The notes: a model not told the origin generated them from the letters alone. Positions 1 to 7,500 are shown, counted from the stretch's first letter. The stretch is DNA of 7,645 bases from an uncultured Rhodanobacter sp. (GCA_937906285.1 CALCWL010000134.1:1-7645); one strand, 5' to 3'. Numbers and translations: made by a program.

Positions 1-12
1 CATGCCGGCCTC
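1..12 (-). promoter_or_regulatory. Ribosome binding site and start codon of a downstream minus-strand gene
   Basis: Read on the minus strand, the TGA stop of the TPR-protein gene (13-11) runs directly into TGAGG, then five bases, then ATG at positions 3-1. GAGG overlapping the stop codon at normal spacing from an ATG is the usual arrangement of a translationally coupled next gene. Only the start codon lies in the window, so the product cannot be named and the open frame cannot be confirmed. If real, the TPR gene is followed by a co-transcribed gene off the left edge. Confidence 0.4.
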
Positions 13-1717
13 ACGGATTGCCTTGCAGTCGCGCGGCGAGCTCGGTCACGCGCGGATGGTTGGGCGCCAGCTTCCGCGCGCGCGCGAGCGACTGGCCGGC
101 GCCGATGCGGTCGCCGCCATCGAGCTGCTGCTGGGCCCGATCGACCCAGGCGCTGGCCAGCTGGTTGCTCAGCCCCAGCTGTGCCGGATCGCCCGGCGCC
201 AATTCGCCCAGGTTGGCCAGCATGTCGCCGGCCTGCTTCAGCTGGCCGGCCGCGAGGGCCTGCTTGAACAACTGTTCGACCCGGCCCGGCAAGGCCTGCA
301 GGCCCTGCCGCGCAAGCACGTCGTTGCCGTCGATCGCCAGCGCGCTGCGGTACAGGTCGTACGCGCTGTCGCCGGGCGGCATCATGATGTTGCCGCTGGC
401 GGTGGCCTGCTGCGCGCGCTGCACCAGTTGGGCCACGGCTGCGCTTTGCTGCGGCGACAACGCGGCGGCGACCACCGGGGCCTCGTCGGCCGCGTGCACC
501 GTCTCGGCGGGTTCGTCCGCGGGTGGCTTGCTCGCCGGCGGCTTGCTCTGCAGCCGCGCGCGGGCGGCGGCCAGATCGGCCGACTTCGGCGCCAGCGCAT
601 TCGCCTCGTCGAGCAGCTTGGCCGCCTGCGCGCGATCGCCGTCATCCATCGCCGCGTTCGCCTGCACGGTCAGCGCCTGCGCCACGTCGCCCAGCCCGGC
701 CTTGGCCCCCTCGCTGTCCGGATCCAGCGCCAGCGCGGCCTTGAAGCGCGCCAGCGCGGTGTCGTCGCCGGGGCCGGCGATGCGGCCATCGCGCAAGGCC
801 TCGCGGCCCTGCGCGATGGCGTCCTTTACCGCGCCATCCTGCTGCTGGCGCCGCTGTGCCTGCAGCGCGCGCAGCGCCGGCAGCGAGCCGTTGTTCGGCC
901 GCAACGCGGCGATCTGCAGCACCAGCGGATCGGCCTTGGCCAGGTCGCCTGCCTCCAGCGCGTCGTGCGCCTGCACCGCCAGCGCGTTGGCCACCTGGTC
1001 CAGCCCGTGTGCGGCCACCGCGTTGTCCGGGTCGGTGCGCAACACGCGCTGATAGAGCGCGCCGGCGCCGTCGGCACCCTGCAGCTTGCCTTGCGCCAGC
1101 GCCTGCTTGGCCTGGTCGACCAGGTCGCCGGTCTGCACCTGGCCCGCCTGCGCCTGGCGAATGAGCATGTCGAGACGGTCCACGTCGCGCCCGCCGCCGA
1201 GCAGTTCGCGCGCGACCGTTGCGCGCTGGGTGGCCTCATCCAGGCGGCCTGCCTGCAGCGCCGCATCGGCTTGCGACAACTCGGCCTGGCCGACCTGGCG
1301 CAGGCCGTCGCGGGCGCGATCGTTGTCCGGCTCGCTGGCGGCCACCTGCTGGAACAGTTCGCGCGCGCTGGTGCCGTCCTCGCCGTCCAGGTGGCCCGCA
1401 TCCAGCGCCTGCTGTGCCTGTGCCAGCACGCTGTTGAGGTCGGTGCGCGGCAGCATGCCGCGCAGGCGGTTCTGGCTGAGCCAGAGTGCCGCGCCGAGCG
1501 CGACGACCAGCAGGATCAGTATCGGCAACATCCAGCCGCGACGCCCGCGCGATGCCGCGGTGCGAATCCCGCGGGCGCGACGCCTTTCCACGGTGACCCG
1601 CGGCAGGCCATCGGCAGCGGACGCGCGCGGCTTGCCTTCCACCTGATCGAGGTCGCCCAGGGTGGGCTCGCTGCGGTTCGGTGGCCGGACATCAGGGGGG
1701 TTGCGGCGACTGCTCAT
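11..1717 (-). CDS. Membrane-anchored TPR-like repeat protein with a ~100-residue module repeated four and a half times
   Basis: This encodes 568 residues of unknown function. Residues 1-62 are hydrophilic and rich in Arg and Pro. Residues 63-81 (MLPILILLVVALGAALWLS) form a single membrane helix behind a basic stretch, predicting an N-in signal anchor with the remainder in the periplasm. The rest is TPR-like alpha-helical sequence arranged as a larger repeat: units at about 94-190, 196-289, 294-390 and 422-520, plus a half unit at 521-566. Each unit has a helix resembling LYQRVLRTDPDNAVAAHGL (at 121, 221, 324 and 455) and a second half resembling A..AL..GD...A..L...A..LAP. A Pro/Ala/Glu-rich linker (391-420) separates units 3 and 4. 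TPR arrays usually serve as protein-binding scaffolds; no catalytic motif is visible. The ATG at 1717 is preceded only by a weak purine stretch. The gene lies 123 bases after relA on the same strand and may be partly co-transcribed with it. The family is not recognised, so only the architecture is claimed. Confidence 0.85.
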   Translation of the reverse strand: MSSRRNPPDVRPPNRSEPTLGDLDQVEGKPRASAADGLPRVTVERRRARGIRTAASRGRRGWMLPILILLVVALGAALWLSQNRLRGMLPRTDLNSVLAQAQQALDAGHLDGEDGTSARELFQQVAASEPDNDRARDGLRQVGQAELSQADAALQAGRLDEATQRATVARELLGGGRDVDRLDMLIRQAQAGQVQTGDLVDQAKQALAQGKLQGADGAGALYQRVLRTDPDNAVAAHGLDQVANALAVQAHDALEAGDLAKADPLVLQIAALRPNNGSLPALRALQAQRRQQQDGAVKDAIAQGREALRDGRIAGPGDDTALARFKAALALDPDSEGAKAGLGDVAQALTVQANAAMDDGDRAQAAKLLDEANALAPKSADLAAARARLQSKPPASKPPADEPAETVHAADEAPVVAAALSPQQSAAVAQLVQRAQQATASGNIMMPPGDSAYDLYRSALAIDGNDVLARQGLQALPGRVEQLFKQALAAGQLKQAGDMLANLGELAPGDPAQLGLSNQLASAWVDRAQQQLDGGDRIGAGQSLARARKLAPNHPRVTELAARLQGNP

Positions 1718-1840
1718 GAATTCGTGGCACTGGCGACTAGCGGCCGCAGCTTAACATCGCGCGACCGGGCAGCCCGGCCTGCGCGGTACCGGCGTTCAGC
1801 GTCCAGCGCTGCTGGCGAGGGTGGCGCGGCGCCCACGCTG

Positions 1841-3970
1841 CTAGGCGCTGACGCGGCGCACTTCGGTGACGTTGGGCAACGCGAGCAGCTTGCCCAGCAG
1901 GGTCGACAGCTGTTCGAAATCCCGCACGCGCAGGGTGTAGCGCATCTCCACTTCGCCGGTCTGCGGGCGCGAGCGGCTGGACGAGGCGATGATGTGGGTG
2001 CCGGCGTTGCTGATGAGATTGGTGACGTCCTTCTGCAACTCCTTGCGATCGTAGCCGCGCAGTTCGATGTCCACCTCGTAGGCCTGGCTGGCGACGTGGC
2101 CCCAGCTCACGTCGATCACCCGGTCCGGGTCGCGCCGCGCCAGCCGCGCCAGGCTGCCGCAATCGGCGCGATGCACGGAGACGCCGCGACCCTTGGTGAT
2201 GTAGCCGCGCACCGTGTCGCCCGGCAGCGGCTGGCAGCAGCGCGCCAGGGTGGTGAGCAGGTTGCCGACGCCTTCGATGCTCAGCGCGCCGTGGTCCAGC
2301 GTGGTGGGCCGCGCCGGCGGCGGTGCCGGCGCCGGGGGCGGCGGTTGCGCAGCCTCCTGCAGCACGCGGGCGATCTGGCCGGGAGTGACCTCGCCCAGCG
2401 CCAGCGCGACCAGCAGCTCGTCCTGCGTCTGCAGGTGGAACTGCGCCGGCAGCTTGCCGATGTCGGCGGCAGGCAGCGCCAGGCGCTTCAGTTCGCGCTC
2501 GAGCATGGCGCGGCCGACGCCGAGGTTGGCGTCGTGTGCGATGCGGCGGAACCAGGCGCGCACCTTGTCCTTCGCGCGCGCCGTGTTGAGGTAGCCGTGG
2601 TGCGGCGACAGCCAGTCGCGGCTGGGCTCGGCAACCTTGGTGGTGAGGATCTCCACGCGGTCGCCGCTCTGCGGCTGGAAGGTCAGCGGCACGATGCGGC
2701 CGTTGACCTTGGCGCCGCGGCAGCGGTGGCCGACTTCGGTATGCACCAGGTAGGCGAAATCCAGCACGGTGGCGCCACGTGCCAGGTCGAACACCTCGCC
2801 CTTGGGGGTGAGCAGGTAGACGCGGTCTTCCAGCAGCTCGGTCTGCAGCTCGGCGGCGAGGTTGCTGTCGTCGCCGCTGCGCGGCTCCAGCAGCTTGCGC
2901 ATCCAGGCGATCTTGGCCTCGAACTCGGCGTCGCTGCCGCCGCCCTCCTTGTAGCGCCAGTGCGCGGCCACGCCCAGTTCGTTGGCGCGATGCATGGCGT
3001 GGGTGCGGATCTGCACCTCCAGCGTCTTGCCGGCCGGGCCGACCACGGCGGTATGCAGCGACTGGTAGCCGTTCGGCTTGGGTCGCGCGATGTAGTCGTC
3101 GAACTCGTTCGGCAAGTGCGGCCACAGCCCGTGCACGACGCCCAGCGCGGCGTAGCAGTCGGCGATGCTGTCCACCAGCACGCGCACCGCGCGGATATCG
3201 TAGAGGTCGGAAAAATCCAGCGACTTGCGCTGCATCTTTTTCCAGATCGAATAGATGTGCTTGGGCCGCCCCGCCAGCTCGGCGTGCAGGCCGGCGGCGT
3301 CCAGCGCCTGTTGCAGCTCGTCCAGCGACTGGCGGATGAATGCCTCGCGATCGACCCGGCGCTCGTCGAGCAGCTTCGCGATGCGGCGGTAGGTGTCCGG
3401 CTCCAGGTAGCGGAACGCCAGATCCTCCAGCTCCCATTTCAGTTGCCAGATGCCGAGCCGGTTGGCCAGCGGGGCATGGATGTCGCGGCTCAACCGTGCC
3501 AGCGCGGCGGCCTGCGCCGGCGGCAGCGACGCCGCGGCGCGCATCCGCGCGAGCTGGCGCGCCAGCAGCACGAACACCACGCGCAGGTCGCGCACGATCG
3601 CCAGCAACAGCCGGCGCAGGCCTTCGTTGGCACCGCCCGGCGCCCGCTGCGCGTGCAAGGTCCACACCTGCTCGGCCGCCTGCTGGCCGGCGACCAGGCG
3701 TTGCACCTCCGCCGGCAGACCCGGGCCGCGCGCTGCCCACAACGCCGGGTCGACGCGTGCCAGTTCGAACCACAACGCCGCCGACTGGGTCGACGCGTCA
3801 CAACCGAGCATGCCGAGCAGGTCGAGGGTGTCCCCGCATTCGGCCTGGTCGACCGGGCGCTCGCCGCAAGCCGCCAGCGCTTCGGCCAGATCGGGTGACA
3901 ACTCGTCGGCGCGCTGGCGCCATGCGGCGAGGCTGGCTGAATGGGTGCGCGGGGCCATGGTGGCGGCCAT
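1841..3970 (-). CDS. relA: GTP pyrophosphokinase RelA, (p)ppGpp synthetase I
   Basis: RelA transfers pyrophosphate from ATP to GTP or GDP, making (p)ppGpp on ribosomes stalled with uncharged tRNA. The 709 residues are close to the usual RelA length (E. coli 744). About residues 40-210 are the degenerate HD region; the HDxxED hydrolase motif is absent, so it should be synthetase only. The synthetase domain (about 230-345) has GRPKHIYSIWKKM (234-246), metal-binding D258 in YDIRAVRV, EFDD (289-292, the acidic RelA-type signature instead of SpoT's RxKD), NGYQSLH (300-306) and E318 in LEVQIRT. TGS is at about 383-443 and a helical domain at about 450-540, followed by a proline-rich linker (542-556). 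The zinc-finger domain has C578, C579, H600 and C604, and an ACT/RRM domain (628-708) ends the protein. The frame is open further upstream, but that stretch is antisense to the divergent gene and unlike RelA. Start codons at 3970 and 3958 are both possible, and neither has a clear Shine-Dalgarno sequence. Confidence 0.96.
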   Translation of the reverse strand: MAATMAPRTHSASLAAWRQRADELSPDLAEALAACGERPVDQAECGDTLDLLGMLGCDASTQSAALWFELARVDPALWAARGPGLPAEVQRLVAGQQAAEQVWTLHAQRAPGGANEGLRRLLLAIVRDLRVVFVLLARQLARMRAAASLPPAQAAALARLSRDIHAPLANRLGIWQLKWELEDLAFRYLEPDTYRRIAKLLDERRVDREAFIRQSLDELQQALDAAGLHAELAGRPKHIYSIWKKMQRKSLDFSDLYDIRAVRVLVDSIADCYAALGVVHGLWPHLPNEFDDYIARPKPNGYQSLHTAVVGPAGKTLEVQIRTHAMHRANELGVAAHWRYKEGGGSDAEFEAKIAWMRKLLEPRSGDDSNLAAELQTELLEDRVYLLTPKGEVFDLARGATVLDFAYLVHTEVGHRCRGAKVNGRIVPLTFQPQSGDRVEILTTKVAEPSRDWLSPHHGYLNTARAKDKVRAWFRRIAHDANLGVGRAMLERELKRLALPAADIGKLPAQFHLQTQDELLVALALGEVTPGQIARVLQEAAQPPPPAPAPPPARPTTLDHGALSIEGVGNLLTTLARCCQPLPGDTVRGYITKGRGVSVHRADCGSLARLARRDPDRVIDVSWGHVASQAYEVDIELRGYDRKELQKDVTNLISNAGTHIIASSSRSRPQTGEVEMRYTLRVRDFEQLSTLLGKLLALPNVTEVRRVSA
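3209..3243. repeat. Nested inverted repeat with A5/T5 tracts inside relA
   Basis: GGAAAAA (3209-3215) pairs with TTTTTCC (3237-3243). Inside it, CAGCG (3218-3222) pairs with CGCTG (3228-3232) around the loop ACTTG. The structure resembles a weak intrinsic terminator in either direction: a 5-base-pair stem followed by a T tract. It lies in the codons for the conserved WKKMQRKSLDFSD segment of RelA, so protein conservation explains part of it. The A5 and T5 runs use AAA, GAT and TTT codons, which stand out against the strongly G/C-ending codons around them. Functional meaning is uncertain. Confidence 0.3.
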
Positions 3971-3974
3971 TGTA
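3969..3974 (-). promoter_or_regulatory. Possible -10 element for relA (TACAAT)
   Basis: On the minus strand TACAAT matches five of six bases of the sigma-70 -10 consensus. It overlaps the upstream candidate start codon (3970) and would place a transcription start at about 3961-3958, on or next to the second candidate ATG (3958). No convincing -35 hexamer is found at 15-18 bases upstream. If the element is used, relA would be transcribed as a leaderless or near-leaderless mRNA from 3958, which would fit the absence of a Shine-Dalgarno sequence. This is an inference from one hexamer. Confidence 0.22.
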
Positions 3975-4006
3975 ATGGCATGGCCGCAGGGGGCAGCCCG
4001 CGGCGC

Positions 4007-4035
4007 TTGGCCTCGGGCCGCCTGGCGGGCAGAAT
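4007..4035 (+). promoter_or_regulatory. Candidate sigma-70 promoter for the secreted-protein gene
   Basis: TTGGCC (4007-4012) and CAGAAT (4030-4035) are separated by 17 bases and each match four of six consensus bases. A start about seven bases downstream would give a leader of about 28 bases containing the Shine-Dalgarno sequence. The 99-base divergent gap between relA and this gene must hold promoters for both directions, which supports the position. The match is moderate only. Confidence 0.35.
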
Positions 4036-4057
4036 CGGGATTCGCCATTCCGGCTTC

Positions 4058-4063
4058 GAGGAA
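4058..4063 (+). promoter_or_regulatory. Shine-Dalgarno sequence fixing the start at 4070
   Basis: GAGGAA lies six bases before the ATG at 4070. It sets the start of the secreted protein at this codon and not at the in-frame ATG further upstream (3941), because the signal peptide begins exactly here and the upstream part would overlap the start of relA. Confidence 0.8.
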
Positions 4064-4069
4064 ATCCCC

Positions 4070-4540
4070 ATGTCCTTCCGCGCACGCTGTCTCCCGTTGT
4101 TGCTGGCCCTCCCGTGCTGCGCCGTGTACGCGCAGCAAACGCCCGAAGGCCTGCAACAACGCATGAGTCCTTCCGAGTTCAAGGCCGCCGGCCTGGACAA
4201 GCTCTCGCCGCAGGAATTGCAGAATCTCGACACCTGGCTGCGCGGGCACGCCAAGACCACGACCAGGATGGTCACCCCCAGCGGCAAGCCGGTGTTCTAC
4301 GCAAACGACGCCAAGCGCGAAAAGATCCAGACCCGCATCAAGGGCCACTTCGACGGCTGGAGCGGCCACAACGAGTACACCCTGGACAATGGTCAGGTCT
4401 GGCGACAGATCGGCTCGGACAATGTGTTGTGCATGACCGCCGACAATCCCTCGACCAAGGTCAAACCCTCGATGATGGGCAACTGGCTGATGTATGTGTC
4501 CGGCTGCAACGGCAGCGTGCACGTCGAACGCGTGCGCTGA
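4070..4540 (+). CDS. Conserved-looking secreted protein of unknown function, 156 residues
   Basis: Residues 1-21 form a Sec signal peptide: basic start MSFRARC, hydrophobic core LPLLLALPCC, and a VYA cleavage site before QQTPEG. No lipobox precedes either Cys of the core, so a soluble periplasmic or exported protein is expected (mature form about 135 residues). The mature part begins with a helical segment, MSPSEFKAAGLDKLSPQELQ (32-51) leading into NLDTWLRGH. This resembles a motif I associate from memory with small exported proteins of Xanthomonadales. The C-terminal half (86-156) looks like a compact beta domain, with IKGHFDGWSGHNEYTLDNGQ, WRQ, and two cysteines (C121, C146) that could form a disulfide. 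No catalytic signature is recognised. It is divergent from relA, has its own promoter candidate, and converges on hrpA with nine bases between stop codons; no terminator hairpin with a U tract is visible there. Function unknown. Confidence 0.88.
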   Translation: MSFRARCLPLLLALPCCAVYAQQTPEGLQQRMSPSEFKAAGLDKLSPQELQNLDTWLRGHAKTTTRMVTPSGKPVFYANDAKREKIQTRIKGHFDGWSGHNEYTLDNGQVWRQIGSDNVLCMTADNPSTKVKPSMMGNWLMYVSGCNGSVHVERVR

Positions 4541-4549
4541 TCCGGTCGG

Positions 4550-7500
4550 TCAGGCGAGCGCCGCCAACGCCTTCGCCAACCGCTTGGCCGACACCGGCTC
4601 GGCGGTCTTCAGCTCCTGCGCGAACAGCGACACGCGCCACTCCTCGATCAGCCAGCGCAACTCGGCCAGTTCGGCCGGGTCGCCGCCGGCGGCGCGGTGC
4701 TGCAGGTACGCGCGCCAGTACGGCAGCACCTGCAGCATGCGTTGCTGGTCCTTCGCCGGGTCCTGGCGCAAGCGTTCGCCGCGCAGGCGCATCGCCTTGA
4801 GGTAGCGCGGATAATGCGCCAGCCGTGATGGCGGCAGCTCGCGCAGGAAACCGGGCACGAGCAGCGCGTCGAACTGTTCGCGCAGATCGTCGTAGCTGGC
4901 GCGGGCGAAGCCCAGCAGCGGCGGCTCGAGCCACGGCTTGAGCTCGGCCTGCGCCTCGATGATCGGTTCGGCCAGTTTGAGCCGCTCGACGCCGGCGCCG
5001 AACAGCGCGCGCGCGCACTGCGTGCGCAGCGCCTCGAACGCGCCGGCGGTGCGCACGTCCAGCTCATGGCGCTGCAGCAGGTCGGCGAAGCCGCCTTCAA
5101 GCAGGTCTTCGCGCAGGCTGTCCACGCTGCCCAGCGGCGCGTATTTCAAGGCCAATGCATTGCCGATCGGCAGCCGCCGGCGCGCCTGCTTCGCCTCGCC
5201 GGCCAGCGCGTTGCGCAGCAGCCGCACCACGCCCTGCCGGTGCGCCGCGCGCGCCTCGTCGCTGCGCTCGAACACGCGCAGTGCCACCGCCTCGCCCAGG
5301 TCGACCAGCGCCGGGAAGGCGGTGATGCCGCCCTCGGAACGCACCTGCGCCGGAATCTCCTCGAAATCCCAGCTGGCCACATCCTCGCGGGTCAGCTCGA
5401 GGTCGGTCTTGCGCGAGAATGCCGCGCGCGCCTGCCCTTCCCATTGCCCCCGCAGGGGCGCCAGGTCGCGGCCGCTGGCCAGCGTCCTGCCGCGCTCGTC
5501 GTGCAGGCGGTAGCGCATCGAGAGGTGCGGCGGCAGTTCGACGGCGGCGAACTCGCTCGCGGCAAGCTCGACGCCGGTAGCGCGTTGCAGGAAGGCGGCC
5601 AGTGCCTTCGCCAGCGGTTCATCACGCGGCGCCTCCGCCTCGACGAACGCCCGCGCGAAATCCGGCGCCGGCACGAAATTGCGCCGCAGCGCCTTGGGCA
5701 GGCCGCGGATCAGCTCGGCCACCTTGTCGGCCAGCAGACCCGGCACCAGCCATTCACCGCGCGCGGGCCGCAGCGCATTCAACATCGCCAGCGGCAGCTG
5801 CAGGGTGACGCCGTCGGCCTCGTCACCGGGGACGAAGCGGTATTCCAGCCGGTAGCGCTGCGCGCCGATCTCCAGCGTGGCGGGAAAGGCCTTCGCATCC
5901 AGCCCCGCGCCGCCGGCCAGCACGTCGTCCAGCGACCAGCGCAGCGCCGCCTGCTCGGCCGGGCGCGCCTGGCGGTACCACGCGTCCAGCGCACGGCTGC
6001 TGGCGATGTCTTGCGGCAGCTTGCCCTCGAAGAACGCGACCAGCTCGTCCTCGTGGCGGATCAGTCCCTCGCGGCGCTGCTTCGCCTCGATGCCCTGCGC
6101 CTCCTCCAGCACGCGCTGGTTGGCGCGCACGAAATCCGCCTTCGTGTCGAGGTCGCCGCGCACCAGCGCCTCGCGCAGGAAGATCGCATGGGCCAGCGCC
6201 GGGTCCTGCGCCTGGAAGGTGACCGGCCGCTTCTCCACCAGCACCAGCCCGAACAGGCTGACCTGTTCGTACGCCACCACGCCGCCGCGCTTCCTCGACC
6301 AGTGCGCGTCGCGGCAATGCATGCGCAGCAGGTGCGCGGCCTGCTGCTCGATCCACAGCGGCTCGACCCGCGCATTCATCATGCCCCACACGCGCCCGCC
6401 CAGGTCGAGGATCTGCGCGCTGAAGACCCAGTTCGGCGGCGCCTTGGCCAGCGCCGAGCCGGGGAAGACCTGGAACTTGCGCTCGCGCGTGCTCTGGTAG
6501 ACGCCCTTTTCGTCCTTGCGGCCGACCTGGGTGGGCAGGCCGGCCAACAGGCAGCGATGGACCGCCTCATAGAGGCGGTCCATCGCTGCCTGTTGATCAA
6601 TGACGCGCTCCTCGCGTTCGCCTCCTCTCCCCCGCGGCGACCGGAGGGAGTCCCCTTGTGGGTGGAGGAGGATTGAGGTGAGGGGCTGGGGCTTGCCGGA
6701 ACGCGCATGCGAAGCCCGCCTTTCCTTGCCACCCTTCTGCGAGATTGCCCCCTCATCCCGACCTTCTCCCCGGAGGGGAGAAGGAGCAGAGCCGCCAGCG
6801 TCCAGCTTCCACCCCAGCTCCCCCACCACCAGCAACAACTGCCGGTGCAGCTCGCGCCACTCGCGCATGCGCATGAAGCTGAGGAAATGCCGCGAACACC
6901 AGTCGCGCAGCTTCGACTGGGTCAGTTCCTCGTGCGCGTCGTGATAGGTGCGCCACAGGTTCAGCACGCCGACGAAATCGGACTTCGGGTCGGCGAACAC
7001 GGCGTGCGCGGCGTCGGCCTGCTGGCGTGCGTCGCCGGGACGCTCGCGCGGGTCCTGGATGCTGAGGAAGGCGACGATGACGAGCAGCTCGCGCAGCGCA
7101 TGCAGCTGCTCACCCTCGACCAGCATGCGTGCCAGCTGCACGTCGATCGGCAGCCGCGCCAGGGTGCGGCCAATCGCGGTGAGCCGGCGCGCGTCGTCGA
7201 TCGCGGAAATCTCGGTGAGCCGGCGGAAGCCGTCGGCGACCACGCGCGGGTCGGGCGCTTCCAGGAACGGGAACTCATCGACCTCGCCCAGTTTCAACGC
7301 CAGCATGCGCAGGATCACGTTGGCCAGCGACGAGCGCAGCAGCTCCGGATCGGTGAACGCGGCGCGGCCGGCGAAATCGGCCTCGTCGTACAGGCGGTAG
7401 CAGATGCCCGGCCCCACGCGGCCGCAGCGGCCCTTGCGCTGGTCCGCCGCCGCCTGCGAGATCGGCTCCACGTGCAGCCGTTCGAGCTGGCTGCGTTGGC

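Larger units (their letters stand above)
6602..6797. mobile_element. REP-like composite palindromic element inserted in frame in hrpA
   Basis: About 196 bases made of two REP-like half-elements in inverted orientation (6621-6685 and 6748-6787) around a spacer of about 62 bases. Their heads are complementary in the usual way: TGAGGGG at 6678-6684 and CCCCTCA at 6749-6755. The spacer holds another hairpin, GGGCTT (6689-6694) with AAGCCC (6712-6717). Elements with CCCCTCA heads and CTCC-rich stems are common intergenic repeats in GC-rich proteobacteria; here the element lies inside a coding region. On the hrpA strand it translates without stops into a low-complexity Arg/Gly/Ser/Pro segment such as SPLRGEGRDEGA and GKPQPLTSILLHPQGDSLRS. 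Exact boundaries are uncertain by about ten bases at either end. It carries no gene of its own and would be moved by a factor encoded elsewhere. Confidence 0.75.

Noticed and set aside
1718..1747. EcoRI (GAATTC) and NotI (GCGGCCGC) sites within 30 bases, as in a cloning vector
   Set aside because: No other vector sequence is present, and both sites lie in an otherwise natural intergenic gap between two intact genes.
1718..1840. A terminator between relA and the TPR gene
   Set aside because: On the minus strand there is a short CCGGG/CCCGG stem, but no U tract follows it, so it is not called.
2..3898. A 1298-residue open frame on the plus strand across both the TPR gene and relA
   Set aside because: It is antisense to two well-supported genes, its translation is Arg/Ala/Gln/Gly-rich with no recognisable motif, and long stop-free antisense frames are expected in GC-rich DNA with G/C-ending codons.
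3971..4522. An N-terminal extension of RelA to a start at 4522
   Set aside because: The added sequence is antisense to the secreted-protein gene and does not resemble RelA; family length and similarity fit a start at 3970 or 3958.
4530..4560. A shared terminator at the convergent stop codons
   Set aside because: Only a 4-base CTGA/TCAG pairing is visible and there is no T tract in either direction.
5066..6676. A 536-residue plus-strand open frame antisense to hrpA
   Set aside because: It lies opposite conserved helicase sequence and shows no domain; it is a codon-bias shadow. Its apparent QQAAMDRL similarity to HrpA only reflects the palindrome at 6545-6595.
6545..6797. hrpA as a pseudogene disrupted by the repeat
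   Set aside because: Both sides of the insertion are in the same frame, no stop occurs within it, and the downstream 300-odd and 600-odd residue regions keep their conserved motifs.
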